From Polynucleobacter sp. (GTDB lineage Bacteria; Pseudomonadota; Gammaproteobacteria; Burkholderiales; Burkholderiaceae_D), in the NCBI GenBank assembly GCA_021737945.1, contig JAIPCX010000009.1:42107-106106 (forward strand): a DNA stretch of 64,000 nt, written 5' to 3'. Of this stretch, positions 55,359 through 64,000 are shown one piece after another (position 1 is the stretch's first letter; every line of letters begins with the position of its first letter). The translations under genes were made by a program, and so were the position numbers. Below the pieces are notes generated by a model that did not search any database, was not told the origin of the DNA, and saw only the letters and a program-made list of their open reading frames with translations.

Positions 55359-56173
55359 AGAAGTGAAGGGTCCATTTCAAAGCCGTGATTTTTTAAGATG
55401 GTAGCTCGGAATCCTCGAACCACATCATTGGGTGCAGGATGGCGCCGATAGATATAGAGATAATCTAGAAGAGTGCTGAAATCTTCTTTGCCATCGCTCA
55501 ATCGATCACTGGTGTCGTCATGGACTTCAAAAATTCTGGATCCAAGTACTGGGACATAAAATAAATTTATTTTTCTATCAAAGATGGTTAATAAAAAATC
55601 CCAGTCTTCAAAGGTTCGCAAGCGCGCATCAAATTTCATGTCACTTAATATATGACGTGGAAATGCAATGCTTGATAAGTGCAATTGATTTTTAAAATAG
55701 ATGGCTGCGTTCACGCGATCTTTTACACTGAGAGTGTTTTCCTGAACAAACTCTGGCCCAGTGGGCAATCGGCGTTCTACGACACGAGAGAAGTCGAAAA
55801 AGACTAAATTACCTCGCTGTACATCGGGCTGGATGAATAAATTATCAAGAAAATTCGGATGCCAAGCGTCGTCATCGTCCAAAAATAAGACGTACTTACC
55901 AGTGGCAAATAAAAGCCCTGTATTTCTACTGTCGCCAGGCGTGCAGGGATCGCGCCGAATAAAAATATCAGTACTTGACAGCAGTTCGGTTGAAACCTGA
56001 TTGGTTTCCGGATCGTTTAAATCGGATACCAATATGATTTGAAGACCAAAGTTTTTGTTTTGTTGATTAATTGATTCTAATGCGCGGCGCAATAATTTAG
56101 GACGATTGTGTGTCGTTACAATCACCGAAAAAAAGGGGATGGGTTGCGCGATAAAATTGACTGATATTGGCAT
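55355..56173 (-). CDS. Glycosyltransferase family 2
   Basis: This 272-residue GT2 enzyme has FSVIVTTHNRPKLLRRALES (14-33), a QIILVSDLNDPET nucleotide-site segment, DSRNTGLLFATGKYVLFLDD (about 100-119) continuing as DDAWHP with the DxD metal site, and FEDWDFLL in the acceptor domain. It acts in the cytoplasm on a surface glycan. It is the last of three minus-strand genes with the methyltransferase-like protein and an ABC exporter. Confidence 0.88.
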   Translation of the reverse strand: MPISVNFIAQPIPFFSVIVTTHNRPKLLRRALESINQQNKNFGLQIILVSDLNDPETNQVSTELLSSTDIFIRRDPCTPGDSRNTGLLFATGKYVLFLDDDDAWHPNFLDNLFIQPDVQRGNLVFFDFSRVVERRLPTGPEFVQENTLSVKDRVNAAIYFKNQLHLSSIAFPRHILSDMKFDARLRTFEDWDFLLTIFDRKINLFYVPVLGSRIFEVHDDTSDRLSDGKEDFSTLLDYLYIYRRHPAPNDVVRGFRATILKNHGFEMDPSLL

Positions 56174-56225
56174 GTGAATAACGAGTAGTGAGTGGCTGCT
56201 GGCTATCTATGATTTAGGTTAAACC

Positions 56226-56957
56226 TTACTCTTCTTTTTTCTTCAACAGCTTTCTAATCGTTGCGTTAGTCAGTTGCATTGCCAGTGCTTGTTGCTTGAC
56301 CTGCACGGCTTCAAAAATCGCGGGATGAATGACATCGAGTTTTCTAAAATCCGGTGCTTTCTTCGGTAACTTTTCAGCGCGTGAATAAAAAACACAATTC
56401 TGGCGGTATGCTGGATCAATGGTCTTATCGCTCCAGTAGTGTTCTTTAAACCGAAAATTTGGAACAAAGCCTTCGTTATAAAACAGCGCCGCCCAATGCG
56501 ATTGCCATTGAAAATTAAATTCAGGATGATTTCCTTGGTAGGGTACGCCTGAGCTAAACAGTACATTGTTAGCGCTGCCGCACATGTCCTTAACTAGGTC
56601 TTCACCGCGTGAGGGATTGAGTTCATGTACATATTCCACGCAAATGAGCAGATCAGATTTGCGCGGCAGGTTGACTTTAACCTTGGCCAGATCCATATCT
56701 TTGAACTCTGATGGATCGATGCACAGCGGTGTTTCGAATGCATCGCGTGTATCGATACCAATGATATTGGTGCTACCTAAATCTTTAGCGGCGGCTAACC
56801 AAGCACCCTCACGACACGCAAATTGTGCTACGTAGTTGAACGTAGGGTCAGACTTCGCGCCTTTGTGTTTACGTTTAGCGAAAGCATACAAAGCTTTCAA
56901 GATGCCGTAAGCACTGGCATACTCTGCATCGAAGGTGTGAAGATTGCGTAAGCCCAT
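56226..56957 (-). CDS. Methyltransferase-like protein beside ABC exporter
   Basis: This 243-residue protein has FNYVAQFACREGAWLAAAKD, a motif-I-like region, then NIIGIDTRDAFETPL and LLICVEYVHELNPSRGEDL (acidic motif), arranged as in class I SAM methyltransferases. The ATG at 56957 is more likely than the GTG at 57005, which would overlap the ABC gene. It ends in a lysine-rich tail. It may act on the glycan exported by the ABC transporter upstream. Substrate unknown. Confidence 0.68.
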   Translation of the reverse strand: MGLRNLHTFDAEYASAYGILKALYAFAKRKHKGAKSDPTFNYVAQFACREGAWLAAAKDLGSTNIIGIDTRDAFETPLCIDPSEFKDMDLAKVKVNLPRKSDLLICVEYVHELNPSRGEDLVKDMCGSANNVLFSSGVPYQGNHPEFNFQWQSHWAALFYNEGFVPNFRFKEHYWSDKTIDPAYRQNCVFYSRAEKLPKKAPDFRKLDVIHPAIFEAVQVKQQALAMQLTNATIRKLLKKKEE

Positions 56958-56971
56958 GATTTTCTTTCTTC

Positions 56972-58810
56972 TTATGACACAAAGCCTTCGGATTGTTGTT
57001 CCCACAAGCGGGCGTAGTGTCCATCTAACGCCAGCAGTTCTTGATGTGAGCCTTGCTCCAGTATGCGCCCGTTTTCCATATAAACGATGCGATCCATAGC
57101 AGTCAGTGTGGAGAGTCGATGCGCAATGGCGATCACGGTGCGGCCTCGTATAACTTCTGCTATGGCTTCAGTGATCTGATGCTCAGTGTGTGAATCTAGC
57201 GATGAGGTAGCTTCATCCATTACGAGTATCGGTGCATCTTTGAGCAGTGCACGTGCAATGGCGATACGTTGACGTTCGCCGCCAGACAAGTGAGTGCCGC
57301 GTTCGCCGACGATAGCTTCTAGCCCTTGTTCACGCTCGCGTATAAACTCATCGCACTTGGCTTGTTTAAGTACTTGATGCAAACGCTCTTCGCTAATATC
57401 GCTTGAGGCATAGGTTATGTTCGCTCTGAGTGAGCGATGAAACATGGTGGACTCTTGCGGGATTTCTGTAATCGATAAATTCAAACTGGCTAAAGATACG
57501 GATGAAATATCTTGTCCATCAACCAGTATGCGTCCAGCTTTGAGGTTGTACTGACGCGTGAGCAGTTTTAATAACGTACTTTTGCCGGAACCTGAGGGGC
57601 CGACTAAACCAATTTTTTCTCCTGCACGTATTTGCAGGTTGAGATTGCTTAGCACAAGTCGTGCATCGTGATAGCTGAACTGCACGTTATCAAACTCAAT
57701 CGCGCCAGAATGGGCTAATAGGTTATTGGCCGTTGTAGGTTCTTTGATCTCGTGTGGACTTAAAATTGCATCGAGTGAGCTGGTGAGGCTACCCATATGC
57801 TCAAAGAAGCCCAGTAACTGTCCGCATAAGCCGTTCACATTCGCCACCAAAATCGCGGCTAACGAAATCATGAAGCTCACATCACCTAATGTCAATTGAT
57901 CGAGCGAGTACAGATGAATCGCATAGGCGATAAAGCCAATCTGAAATAGCAGCCCACTGCCAAACAAGACAGTGTTCATGAAGATGATGTACTTGCGATT
58001 GTGCTCAGAGGTTGTGCGCTCGATGTCTAGATCGCGAATCGCGATTGTCTGTTCACGTTTTTCAGTGGCGAAGGAACGCACTAAATCGATATTGGTGAGT
58101 GTGTCTACCAGCGTGCCGGTGACTTTGGCACCGGCTTGTGTAAATTGTTTAAACATCGGTGCGGTGCGTTTTGCAAACCAATAGCACAACGCGTAGTACG
58201 CCATCATCCAGAGCGCCATCGCCCACACAAATTCGGTTGAAAGTTTGGATACTAAAAAGAGCGTGAGTACGGTGGTAATGATGAGTCGAACAAAATCATT
58301 AAAAAATATAGAAACCAATACGCCGAGTGCGGTGCCGGCTTGTTTAATGTTTTGTGCGAGGCTACCGGCAAATTGCTGTTTGAAATAGCCTGCCGAATGT
58401 CGCATCACCCAGGCGAGTAATAACTCTTGAATTTCTTGTCGCACAGTTGGCGCGGTATAGGCCTCAACGTATTCGCGCAAACGATTCATGGCGAACGAGC
58501 CTAGCCATACCAGGGCGATCCAGCCAAACACGTTAAGGGCGGCTTTTTGAAGATCAGGAGTCAGGCTGCTGCCACCCTGCAAAAGATCAAAGAGCTGTTT
58601 TAGTAGCAGCGGCTCAAAACCCATCAGCGCTATACCGCCGGCTGCGGTGATAACCAGCAAGATGGATCGTATCGGCCGCTGGCGACAGACTAGCTCAAGG
58701 TACATGCGCAGCGGTGAGCGAAGTTCGGATGCGGATACCGGACGGGATTCAACCTCGCGGGTCGATTCGCGGGGCGGGGGCGCAAGGGTTGCCGTGGCAG
58801 GCTTGGTCAT
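56972..58810 (-). CDS. ABC transporter, fused permease-ATPase (MsbA-like exporter)
   Basis: This 612-residue half-transporter has about six membrane segments in residues 1-330 followed by an ATPase with Walker A GLVGPSGSGKSTLLKLL, signature LSGGERQRIAIARALL and Walker B ILVMDEATSSLDS. It probably flips a lipid-linked glycan or exports a lipid. I prefer ATG 58810 to a GTG at 58846. It is in an operon with the methyltransferase-like and GT2 genes, so it may belong to the same pathway. A drug-exporter role cannot be excluded. Confidence 0.88.
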   Translation of the reverse strand: MTKPATATLAPPPRESTREVESRPVSASELRSPLRMYLELVCRQRPIRSILLVITAAGGIALMGFEPLLLKQLFDLLQGGSSLTPDLQKAALNVFGWIALVWLGSFAMNRLREYVEAYTAPTVRQEIQELLLAWVMRHSAGYFKQQFAGSLAQNIKQAGTALGVLVSIFFNDFVRLIITTVLTLFLVSKLSTEFVWAMALWMMAYYALCYWFAKRTAPMFKQFTQAGAKVTGTLVDTLTNIDLVRSFATEKREQTIAIRDLDIERTTSEHNRKYIIFMNTVLFGSGLLFQIGFIAYAIHLYSLDQLTLGDVSFMISLAAILVANVNGLCGQLLGFFEHMGSLTSSLDAILSPHEIKEPTTANNLLAHSGAIEFDNVQFSYHDARLVLSNLNLQIRAGEKIGLVGPSGSGKSTLLKLLTRQYNLKAGRILVDGQDISSVSLASLNLSITEIPQESTMFHRSLRANITYASSDISEERLHQVLKQAKCDEFIREREQGLEAIVGERGTHLSGGERQRIAIARALLKDAPILVMDEATSSLDSHTEHQITEAIAEVIRGRTVIAIAHRLSTLTAMDRIVYMENGRILEQGSHQELLALDGHYARLWEQQSEGFVS

Positions 58811-59152
58811 TGCGTAATGGTCGGGGAGTTGGTTTCCAGAGAGCACTAATTATCTCAGGAATATGTCTTGATCAGTTACAAGGGAGGCAGCTACGGATGC
58901 ATTCCCCTCCAAGCTTAGTTATTTGAACAACAAATACTAAAATATAGCCATAAATTAAGACAATTAAAATAAGAATATCAATTTTTTTGGACATTTCGCT
59001 AAGAGTTTGGCCTAGAATATTACGCAGTAAATCATTACACTTCAAAGCAGCAGGATTTATAAAGATGGTGTATTGAGACAATTATTCAGATAATTGATTA
59101 TTTTCAGGACAAATCCCTCGCCAATCGTCTAAGAATCCGGCACATTTCAGAC
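58811..59152. other. 342-base intergenic region
   Basis: Divergent promoters of the ABC exporter and the Fic gene presumably lie here. The frame of the Fic gene stays open upstream to 59063 without a canonical start codon, so the Fic N-terminus might be longer if a rare start is used. A minus-strand 69-codon frame with a hydrophobic stretch (58872-59081) lacks a ribosome site and is not called. Confidence 0.5.
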
Positions 59153-60628
59153 ATGCTTCCAGAAGTCGTTTTCAATAGTGATGACCCAACGCACAACAAG
59201 CGCTTACAGCGCTTGGTTGAAAAGGGAGATCTCCGAAGAATTTACAGCGGGGTATTCACCAGCAATTTGACTAGTCCGACGGAATCCATCGTGATCCGAA
59301 ACTGGCAAGAAATTGTTGGATATTTACTGCCTGGGGGAGTAGTGAGTTTCCGCTCTGCCGCACACGCCGGCCCCGAGAACGGAAAACTTTATATCAGCCG
59401 TGGCAAATTTCGCAGGGTCGTGGAACTTCCTGGCTTGACCGTAGAAGTAATTCCCCGCCCTGGTCCAATCATCGATAGTACTGACGGTGATACCCCCTTA
59501 AAAAAGTTATTTTTAGCCAGCGAAGCGCGCTGGATTCTTGAAAATTTGTCTGCCGCAAAAGGGGTAGCCAATCGCGTTTTATCTCGCGAAGAGCTGGAAG
59601 CTTACTTGGATAAGATTTTAGTCATCCGGGGGGAAACTGGATTAAACCGCCTGCGCGACAAATGCCGACGGATAGCTGAAATTCTGGCGCTTGAAAGGGA
59701 GTTCGGTCGCCTAGATAAGATTACTGGTGCATTACTCGGTACGCATGCCAAAAAACAGCTAAAAAGTCGCCAGGCTGTCGCACGCGCGGCAGGGAAGCCC
59801 TATGATCCGCATCGCCTTCAATTGTTCGATGCGCTATTCACACACTTGCGCTCGGGTGTGATGCCTGACATTGAGGACAAAGCTTCTTCTGGTACAGCCC
59901 TCGACAATTTTGCTTTTTATGAATCGTATTTTTCAAACTTTATCGAGGGCACAACGTTTCTGGTTTCTGAAGCTGAACAAATCATTTTTGAAGGGAAGCT
60001 GATTCCGAATCGTTCAGAAGATTCGCATGATGTTATTGGTACATTCCAGGCAGCGTCACAATTTCCTTGGAAAGACACGCCCGCTAAAACCGACGATGAA
60101 TTTCTTCGTTGGCTAAAATCAGTCAATGCGTTGGTGATGAAATCGCGCCCGAATAAACAACCCGGGGAATGGAAGGAAATAGCAAATCAAGCGGGAAACA
60201 CGGTATTTGTTGCTCCCACTCTCGTCCCTGGAACGCTAAGAGAAGGGTTTGCGCGAATTCATGCTCTCGATCACCCGCTATCCCGAGCGCTAATGACCAT
60301 GTTCGTGGTCTCAGAGGTTCATCCTTTTTTGGATGGTAACGGAAGGACTGCGCGAATCGCGATGAACGCTGAACTTACCGCGGGCAAGCTATCCAGAATA
60401 ATCATTCCCACCATTTATCGGGAAGACTACTTGCTGCCCTTAAAAGCACTGTCGAATAACAGTGATCCTGATCCGTTTACACGGATGATGGTTAAAATCC
60501 AAAAATGGACCGCTTCATTTAATTACAGCCAGCCACGCGCCAAACTCACCAGCGAAATCAGTGCTTGCAATGCATTTGAAGAAAATGGGCGGCTGTTCAG
60601 GTTGATTTTTCCTGAATTTGAGCCGTAG
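59153..60628 (+). CDS. Fic-domain AMP-transferase-like protein with AbiEi-like N-terminus
   Basis: This 491-residue protein has the full Fic motif HPFLDGNGRTAR (390-401) with the catalytic histidine H390 and an inhibitory motif SNFIEG (261-266) that fits (S/T)xxxE(G/N), so it should be autoinhibited. The N-terminal part (RLQRLVEKGDLRRIYSGVF, 17-35, and later) resembles the winged-helix/AbiEi-type antitoxin domain. Fic enzymes AMPylate proteins. The fusion with an AbiEi-like region suggests self-regulated toxin activity or transcriptional autoregulation. It is convergent with tspO. Confidence 0.88.
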   Translation: MLPEVVFNSDDPTHNKRLQRLVEKGDLRRIYSGVFTSNLTSPTESIVIRNWQEIVGYLLPGGVVSFRSAAHAGPENGKLYISRGKFRRVVELPGLTVEVIPRPGPIIDSTDGDTPLKKLFLASEARWILENLSAAKGVANRVLSREELEAYLDKILVIRGETGLNRLRDKCRRIAEILALEREFGRLDKITGALLGTHAKKQLKSRQAVARAAGKPYDPHRLQLFDALFTHLRSGVMPDIEDKASSGTALDNFAFYESYFSNFIEGTTFLVSEAEQIIFEGKLIPNRSEDSHDVIGTFQAASQFPWKDTPAKTDDEFLRWLKSVNALVMKSRPNKQPGEWKEIANQAGNTVFVAPTLVPGTLREGFARIHALDHPLSRALMTMFVVSEVHPFLDGNGRTARIAMNAELTAGKLSRIIIPTIYREDYLLPLKALSNNSDPDPFTRMMVKIQKWTASFNYSQPRAKLTSEISACNAFEENGRLFRLIFPEFEP

Positions 60629-60699
60629 CAGATAAAACTTTCGACCCACAATCGCAACACCACGGCCTACTTACCTCGGCCGCTGCGGTGAGCGAAAAC

Positions 60700-61185
60700 T
60701 CAAAACGGCCCATTCAACCCGACGATAGCCAGATTCAAACACGCCGCGGTACTGACCCACGCTAAATGCGGCAGCATCAGCCAAGTAGAAACACGTGAAT
60801 ACGACCAAGGCAGTACGGTGATCAGTAGTACCGATAACCACAAAGCTCCCACTTCCATGAGTGCGAGATCGGGTCGATGAAGTTTGAAGAACAGCACGCT
60901 CCACATCACGTTCAGCACGCAATTCATTAGTACAGCGGCTAAAAAATACTTTTTTTCTTGTGCGTCAGCGTTGCGCCACGCGCGTACGCCGGCAATGCTC
61001 GTGGTGATGTAGAGCAGGGTCCACACCGGACCGAAGGCCCAGTCAGGCGGTTGCCATGTGGGTTTGATGAGTTGCAGATACCACGGTCCGATTTCGGTAG
61101 CTGCACCGCCAATGCCGCCAACGGCGAGCACCAGCAGTACAGCAATCAGGACGGGTCTTTTGCTGGCAGAGGCCAGTTGAATCAC
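60700..61185 (-). CDS. tspO: TspO/MBR-family membrane protein
   Basis: This 161-residue protein has five predicted membrane helices and the family signature WYLQLIKPTWQPPDWAFGPVW (from about residue 35), shortened here to its core WQPPDWAFGPVWT. In Rhodobacter TspO binds porphyrin intermediates and down-regulates photosynthesis genes under oxygen. Here it is eight bases downstream of bchP on the same strand, so it is part of the bacteriochlorophyll transcript and may feed back on it. Confidence 0.92.
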   Translation of the reverse strand: MIQLASASKRPVLIAVLLVLAVGGIGGAATEIGPWYLQLIKPTWQPPDWAFGPVWTLLYITTSIAGVRAWRNADAQEKKYFLAAVLMNCVLNVMWSVLFFKLHRPDLALMEVGALWLSVLLITVLPWSYSRVSTWLMLPHLAWVSTAACLNLAIVGLNGPF

Positions 61186-61192
61186 GATGACT

Positions 61193-62383
61193 TCACACTT
61201 TCACGAGACCGAGTAAATGTGCCATGTCTTTGAAGAAGATTTTTACATGCGCCATGGGTTTGGCTCGAACAAGTTGTTTGTTCATGTACGCATCGAAAGT
61301 CAGCTTCTGGACATCTTTGTCTTTGCACATGTCGACAAAACGCTCGCGTCGTTTGTCGCTTGAATACCAAAAGTACTGCATGATACCTAAGACCCAGAAC
61401 ACTTTGCGATGATCTTTCATAAAGCGCTTGCGGGCACTGGCTAAACTACGCACGTTACCGGTGGCAAGTAATTCTTCAACCGCATCACCTGCTAAGCGAC
61501 CACCAAGCATGGCGTAGTAAATACCTTCGCCGGATGCAGGTGCAACAACACCCGCTGCATCACCAGCGAGTATGACATCGCGACCGTTATCCCAGACGCG
61601 CAAGGGTTTCATCGGTAGTGGTGCACCTTCACGACGCAAAGTAACGGCACCTTTTAACCCTACAGCCTCACGTAGTGTGGAGGTGGCAGAGCGCAATGAA
61701 AAACCTTTATCTGCACTGCCGGTACCGATGGAGAGTGTGTCGCCGTGTGGGAACACCCAGCCATAAAAATCAGGAGATACATGACCTTGATAAAACACAT
61801 CGCAGCGCGTGTCATCGTAGTCGTGAGGTTTGAGTGCCGGTGCTTTAACGATCTCGTGATACGCAAAAACATATTTGGTTTTGTCGGCATCGGGAATAGT
61901 TTGCTGTGCAACGGCTGAGCGTGCACCATCGGCACCGATGATGCTACGTGCACGCACAGTTTGTCGCTCGCCGCTATCGCCATCAACAAAGCTAATGGTG
62001 CTAGTGCCGTCACTATCTTTGCCTACACATTCAAACTTACCGTTACGGCGTATGGCGCCATGAGATGCAGCACGCTCGCGCAGCCACTCATCAAATTGTT
62101 CGCGGTCAACCATGCCAACGAATCCGCCTTCAATAGGAATATCGACTTTGGTATTGGATGGGGCAATCATGCGCGCTGAACGAGCTTTGGCCACTAAGAG
62201 CTCGTCAGGAATGTCAAAATCTTTGATAGCGCGCGGAGGTATCGCGCCACCGCAGGGTTTGATACGACCCGCGCGATCTAGCAGCAACACGCGACGACCA
62301 CGACGCGCCAAATCATCAGCGGCTGTTGCGCCCGCTGGTCCGCCGCCCACGACGACTACGTCAAATTGTTCTTGTGTGCTCAT
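61193..62383 (-). CDS. bchP: Geranylgeranyl (bacterio)chlorophyll reductase
   Basis: This 396-residue flavoprotein reduces the geranylgeranyl tail of bacteriochlorophyll to phytyl. It has the FAD motif VVVGGGPAGATAADDLARRG (9-28), LDRAGRIKPCGGAIPP, and the later GDAAGVVAPASGEGIYYAM block. It lies between the PucC-like transporter and tspO, the usual late-step order bchG-pucC-like-bchP. The length matches BchP/ChlP. Confidence 0.95.
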   Translation of the reverse strand: MSTQEQFDVVVVGGGPAGATAADDLARRGRRVLLLDRAGRIKPCGGAIPPRAIKDFDIPDELLVAKARSARMIAPSNTKVDIPIEGGFVGMVDREQFDEWLRERAASHGAIRRNGKFECVGKDSDGTSTISFVDGDSGERQTVRARSIIGADGARSAVAQQTIPDADKTKYVFAYHEIVKAPALKPHDYDDTRCDVFYQGHVSPDFYGWVFPHGDTLSIGTGSADKGFSLRSATSTLREAVGLKGAVTLRREGAPLPMKPLRVWDNGRDVILAGDAAGVVAPASGEGIYYAMLGGRLAGDAVEELLATGNVRSLASARKRFMKDHRKVFWVLGIMQYFWYSSDKRRERFVDMCKDKDVQKLTFDAYMNKQLVRAKPMAHVKIFFKDMAHLLGLVKV

Positions 62384-62415
62384 GATGTCTCCTCATCGTG
62401 TGCTGCTTAGGTAAG

Positions 62416-62453
62416 TTAAATTTTTAAATTAAATTTTTTAAATTAAATTTTTA
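62416..62453. repeat. AT-rich tandem repeat upstream of bchP
   Basis: The unit TTAAATTTTT(T)AAA is repeated: 62416-62428 (13 bases), 62429-62442 (14 bases) and a partial third copy to 62453. It lies in the gap between the PucC-like and bchP genes. It may be a slippage-prone AT tract or part of the bchP leader; its short unit makes regulation possible but unproven. Confidence 0.55.
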
Positions 62454-62500
62454 TTGTGTCGTTGATGTTTCTACTGTGATCAAACATTAATTCATAGTCT

Positions 62501-63835
62501 TCATGTAAACGAAGGTTGGCCGAGTCCTGCATCAGTGTCTTCATGCATGGGTTCGATCATAGGAATGCGAAGTGCTAGCAGCGCTGATACGACAAACAAC
62601 ACGGCCTCTGCAGCAAACACGATGGCGTATGCAGGGCCGCTCGATGCAATCATCCAGTGCGCAAGATCACTAGCAGCAGTGCCAAGTAATCCACCAAAGC
62701 CAAACGCTATCGCTTGCGCGGCACCCCACAAACCCATGCGCACACCTTCACGTGAAGCGCGGCCTTCTGACGCGAGTCGCATCATTTGACCAATGGCTGC
62801 AATCGAGAAAGCACCATTCGCAGCGCCCATTAAAAAGACATTCGCTTTGAGTGGCCAAGGCTCGCCGACGTGTCCTGCAATCGTGAGGCCAGCAAGTGTG
62901 ATGGCGGAAGCGATACAACCACCGACGCACCACAGTTTGAGTGAGCCAGCACGACCTTGAGCAAATTTACTGCCGACGACGGCCACTATTAGCATGCCGA
63001 TTAATACGCCCGCATGTTGCACGCCAGAGAGCGAGGTTGATTCGCCGGGAGTGAATCCAAACACGGTACCTGCAAATGGTTCAAGAATTAAATCTTGCGC
63101 GCTGTAAGCGAGCATGGAAATAAAAATAAAAATAGTAAATTGACGCGCAGCGTCTTCTTTCCAAACGTCGGCTAATGCAGTGCGAAATGACACCGGCTCA
63201 GTGAGCGCAACGGGCTCGGGAATAACATCGCCGGGATCATTCTCGAGTCGGAACAAGGCAATCAGCGTTACAGCGAGTGCGGTTGTGCAAACAGTGAGAG
63301 TGACAGCAAATAATCGAGTCGGTGAATAAGGATCAAGCAGTTTGCCTGCCGCGCCCGCAGTAATCGCAAAGCCAACGATCATCATCAACCACACAGCGGT
63401 GGCAGCGGCTGCGCGCTTTTGTCCATCAACACGCATAGCGAGCAATACGAGTAATGATGTGCCTGCAGCACCAACGCCTAAACCGATCATCACAAAACCG
63501 GCAGTGGCTAGCAGCATGCCGAGTTTGGGTGTGTCGGTCATCAAGGAGGTTGAATAGGTGGCTGCCATGGCGCCGGCAGCGAGGATTGCCATGCCACCTA
63601 TGATCCAGGGTGTGCGACGCGAACCTTGATCGGATCCATGTCCCATGCGTGGTCGCGAGACTTGCACTAAGTAATGCAATGCGACTAACGCGCCCGGTAG
63701 TAGCGCGGGTAAGCTCAGCTCAACCACCATAATGCGATTGAGTGTTGATGTCATCAACACGACGATAGCGCCTAAGGATGCTTGTACAGCGCCTAAGCGA
63801 ATGATTTCTGACCAGCCAAAAGTTTTTGGATTCAT
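62501..63835 (-). CDS. PucC/Bch2-family major facilitator protein
   Basis: This 444-residue protein has about 12 membrane helices and matches the BCH/PucC family (bacteriochlorophyll-cluster MFS protein, formerly ORF428/Bch2). Helix motifs include SLPALLPGALVALHYLVQVS near residue 38 and PRMGHGSDQGSRRTPWI (about 61-77), which is the loop-2 MFS motif. PucC-type proteins assist light-harvesting complex assembly or pigment handling. It starts seven bases after bchG and is followed by bchP. Confidence 0.93.
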   Translation of the reverse strand: MNPKTFGWSEIIRLGAVQASLGAIVVLMTSTLNRIMVVELSLPALLPGALVALHYLVQVSRPRMGHGSDQGSRRTPWIIGGMAILAAGAMAATYSTSLMTDTPKLGMLLATAGFVMIGLGVGAAGTSLLVLLAMRVDGQKRAAAATAVWLMMIVGFAITAGAAGKLLDPYSPTRLFAVTLTVCTTALAVTLIALFRLENDPGDVIPEPVALTEPVSFRTALADVWKEDAARQFTIFIFISMLAYSAQDLILEPFAGTVFGFTPGESTSLSGVQHAGVLIGMLIVAVVGSKFAQGRAGSLKLWCVGGCIASAITLAGLTIAGHVGEPWPLKANVFLMGAANGAFSIAAIGQMMRLASEGRASREGVRMGLWGAAQAIAFGFGGLLGTAASDLAHWMIASSGPAYAIVFAAEAVLFVVSALLALRIPMIEPMHEDTDAGLGQPSFT

Positions 63836-63842
63836 TATTTTT

Positions 63843-64000
63843 TTATCCCATCAGGCTGCGAAGTGCAAAGGCGGAGACCATCATTCCCGCCACGAGCAAG
63901 GGCACACCAAACGCTGAAAGTTTTATTGCGCGCTCTGTGGGTGAGGCGACGAAATACTGCATCAACTGTAATTGCCCAAGTACCAGCATGATCACGACCA
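63843..64000 (-). CDS. bchG: Bacteriochlorophyll synthase, C-terminal fragment (window edge)
   Basis: The last 158 bases encode, on the minus strand, about 51 C-terminal residues with three features: a hydrophobic start (VVIMLVLGQLQLMQYFVASP), SAFGVPLLVAGMMVSAFALR and the stop TAA at 63843-63845. This ending is typical of BchG/ChlG membrane prenyltransferases, which attach the geranylgeranyl or phytyl tail to bacteriochlorophyllide. The rest lies beyond the window. The order bchG, PucC-like, bchP supports the call. Confidence 0.88.
   Translation of the reverse strand, partial: VVIMLVLGQLQLMQYFVASPTERAIKLSAFGVPLLVAGMMVSAFALRSLMG

Noticed and set aside
58872..59081. Minus-strand 69-codon frame with a hydrophobic segment between the ABC and Fic genes
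   Set aside because: No ribosome site or family resemblance; hydrophobicity is expected from T-rich DNA.

Overview
The window is a chromosomal segment from an anoxygenic-phototrophic, CO2-fixing proteobacterium. The main evidence is a complete red-type (form IC) RuBisCO/Calvin-cycle operon (about 42.0-52.6 kb) and, 9 kb further on, the edge of a bacteriochlorophyll gene cluster on the minus strand: tspO, bchP, a PucC/Bch2-like transporter and the C-terminus of bchG, running off the right end. Base composition is moderate, so a beta- or gammaproteobacterium outside the high-GC purple genera is plausible. I cannot name the genus.

About 0-42 kb is one large surface-carbohydrate locus. It opens with a type I secretion pair (HlyD adaptor, TolC channel) and a SPINDLY-type O-GlcNAc transferase (GT41), followed by several glycosyltransferases. 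From 7.9 to 14.3 kb, tightly overlapping genes encode the GDP-D-glycero-alpha-D-manno-heptose route (GmhA, HddA, GmhB, HddC-like) with an epimerase, an SDR, a Gfo/Idh oxidoreductase and a small transaldolase that could supply sedoheptulose 7-phosphate. From 15.8 to 26.7 kb come GT25, GT11 and GT10 glycosyltransferases, Gmd, DUF268 and DUF6165 proteins, methyltransferase-like proteins and two 2-oxoglutarate oxygenases. This part is visibly more A+T rich, with long decayed gaps.

The most unusual part is about 27.5-39.0 kb. It has a domain-swapped HldE-like protein and a nucleotidyltransferase. These are followed by an SDR, a GmhA homologue, an SDR whose catalytic lysine is histidine, tandem DegT/DnrJ aminotransferases, a split thiamine-diphosphate E1 alpha/beta pair without E2, a PhyH-type oxygenase, a 114-residue unknown protein and a radical SAM enzyme. 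I read it as a candidate undescribed pathway to an aminated, carbon-extended, activated sugar.

The Calvin block is cbbR (minus strand) divergent from cbbL-cbbS-cbbX-cbbF-cbbP-cbbT-cbbZ-cbbA-cbbY. It contains RuBisCO, its red-type activase, regeneration enzymes and two phosphatases that remove phosphoglycolate and probably inhibitory sugar bisphosphates.

Between the Calvin and bacteriochlorophyll clusters (52.6-60.6 kb) lies an accessory strip: inverted repeats, a RloA-like ATPase with a Toprim/RloB-like partner, a MNT nucleotidyltransferase antitoxin whose HEPN partner looks cut to 16 codons, a glycosyltransferase/methyltransferase/ABC-exporter trio, and a Fic protein with an AbiEi-like N-terminus. 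No tRNA, rRNA, CRISPR array or intact insertion sequence was seen.
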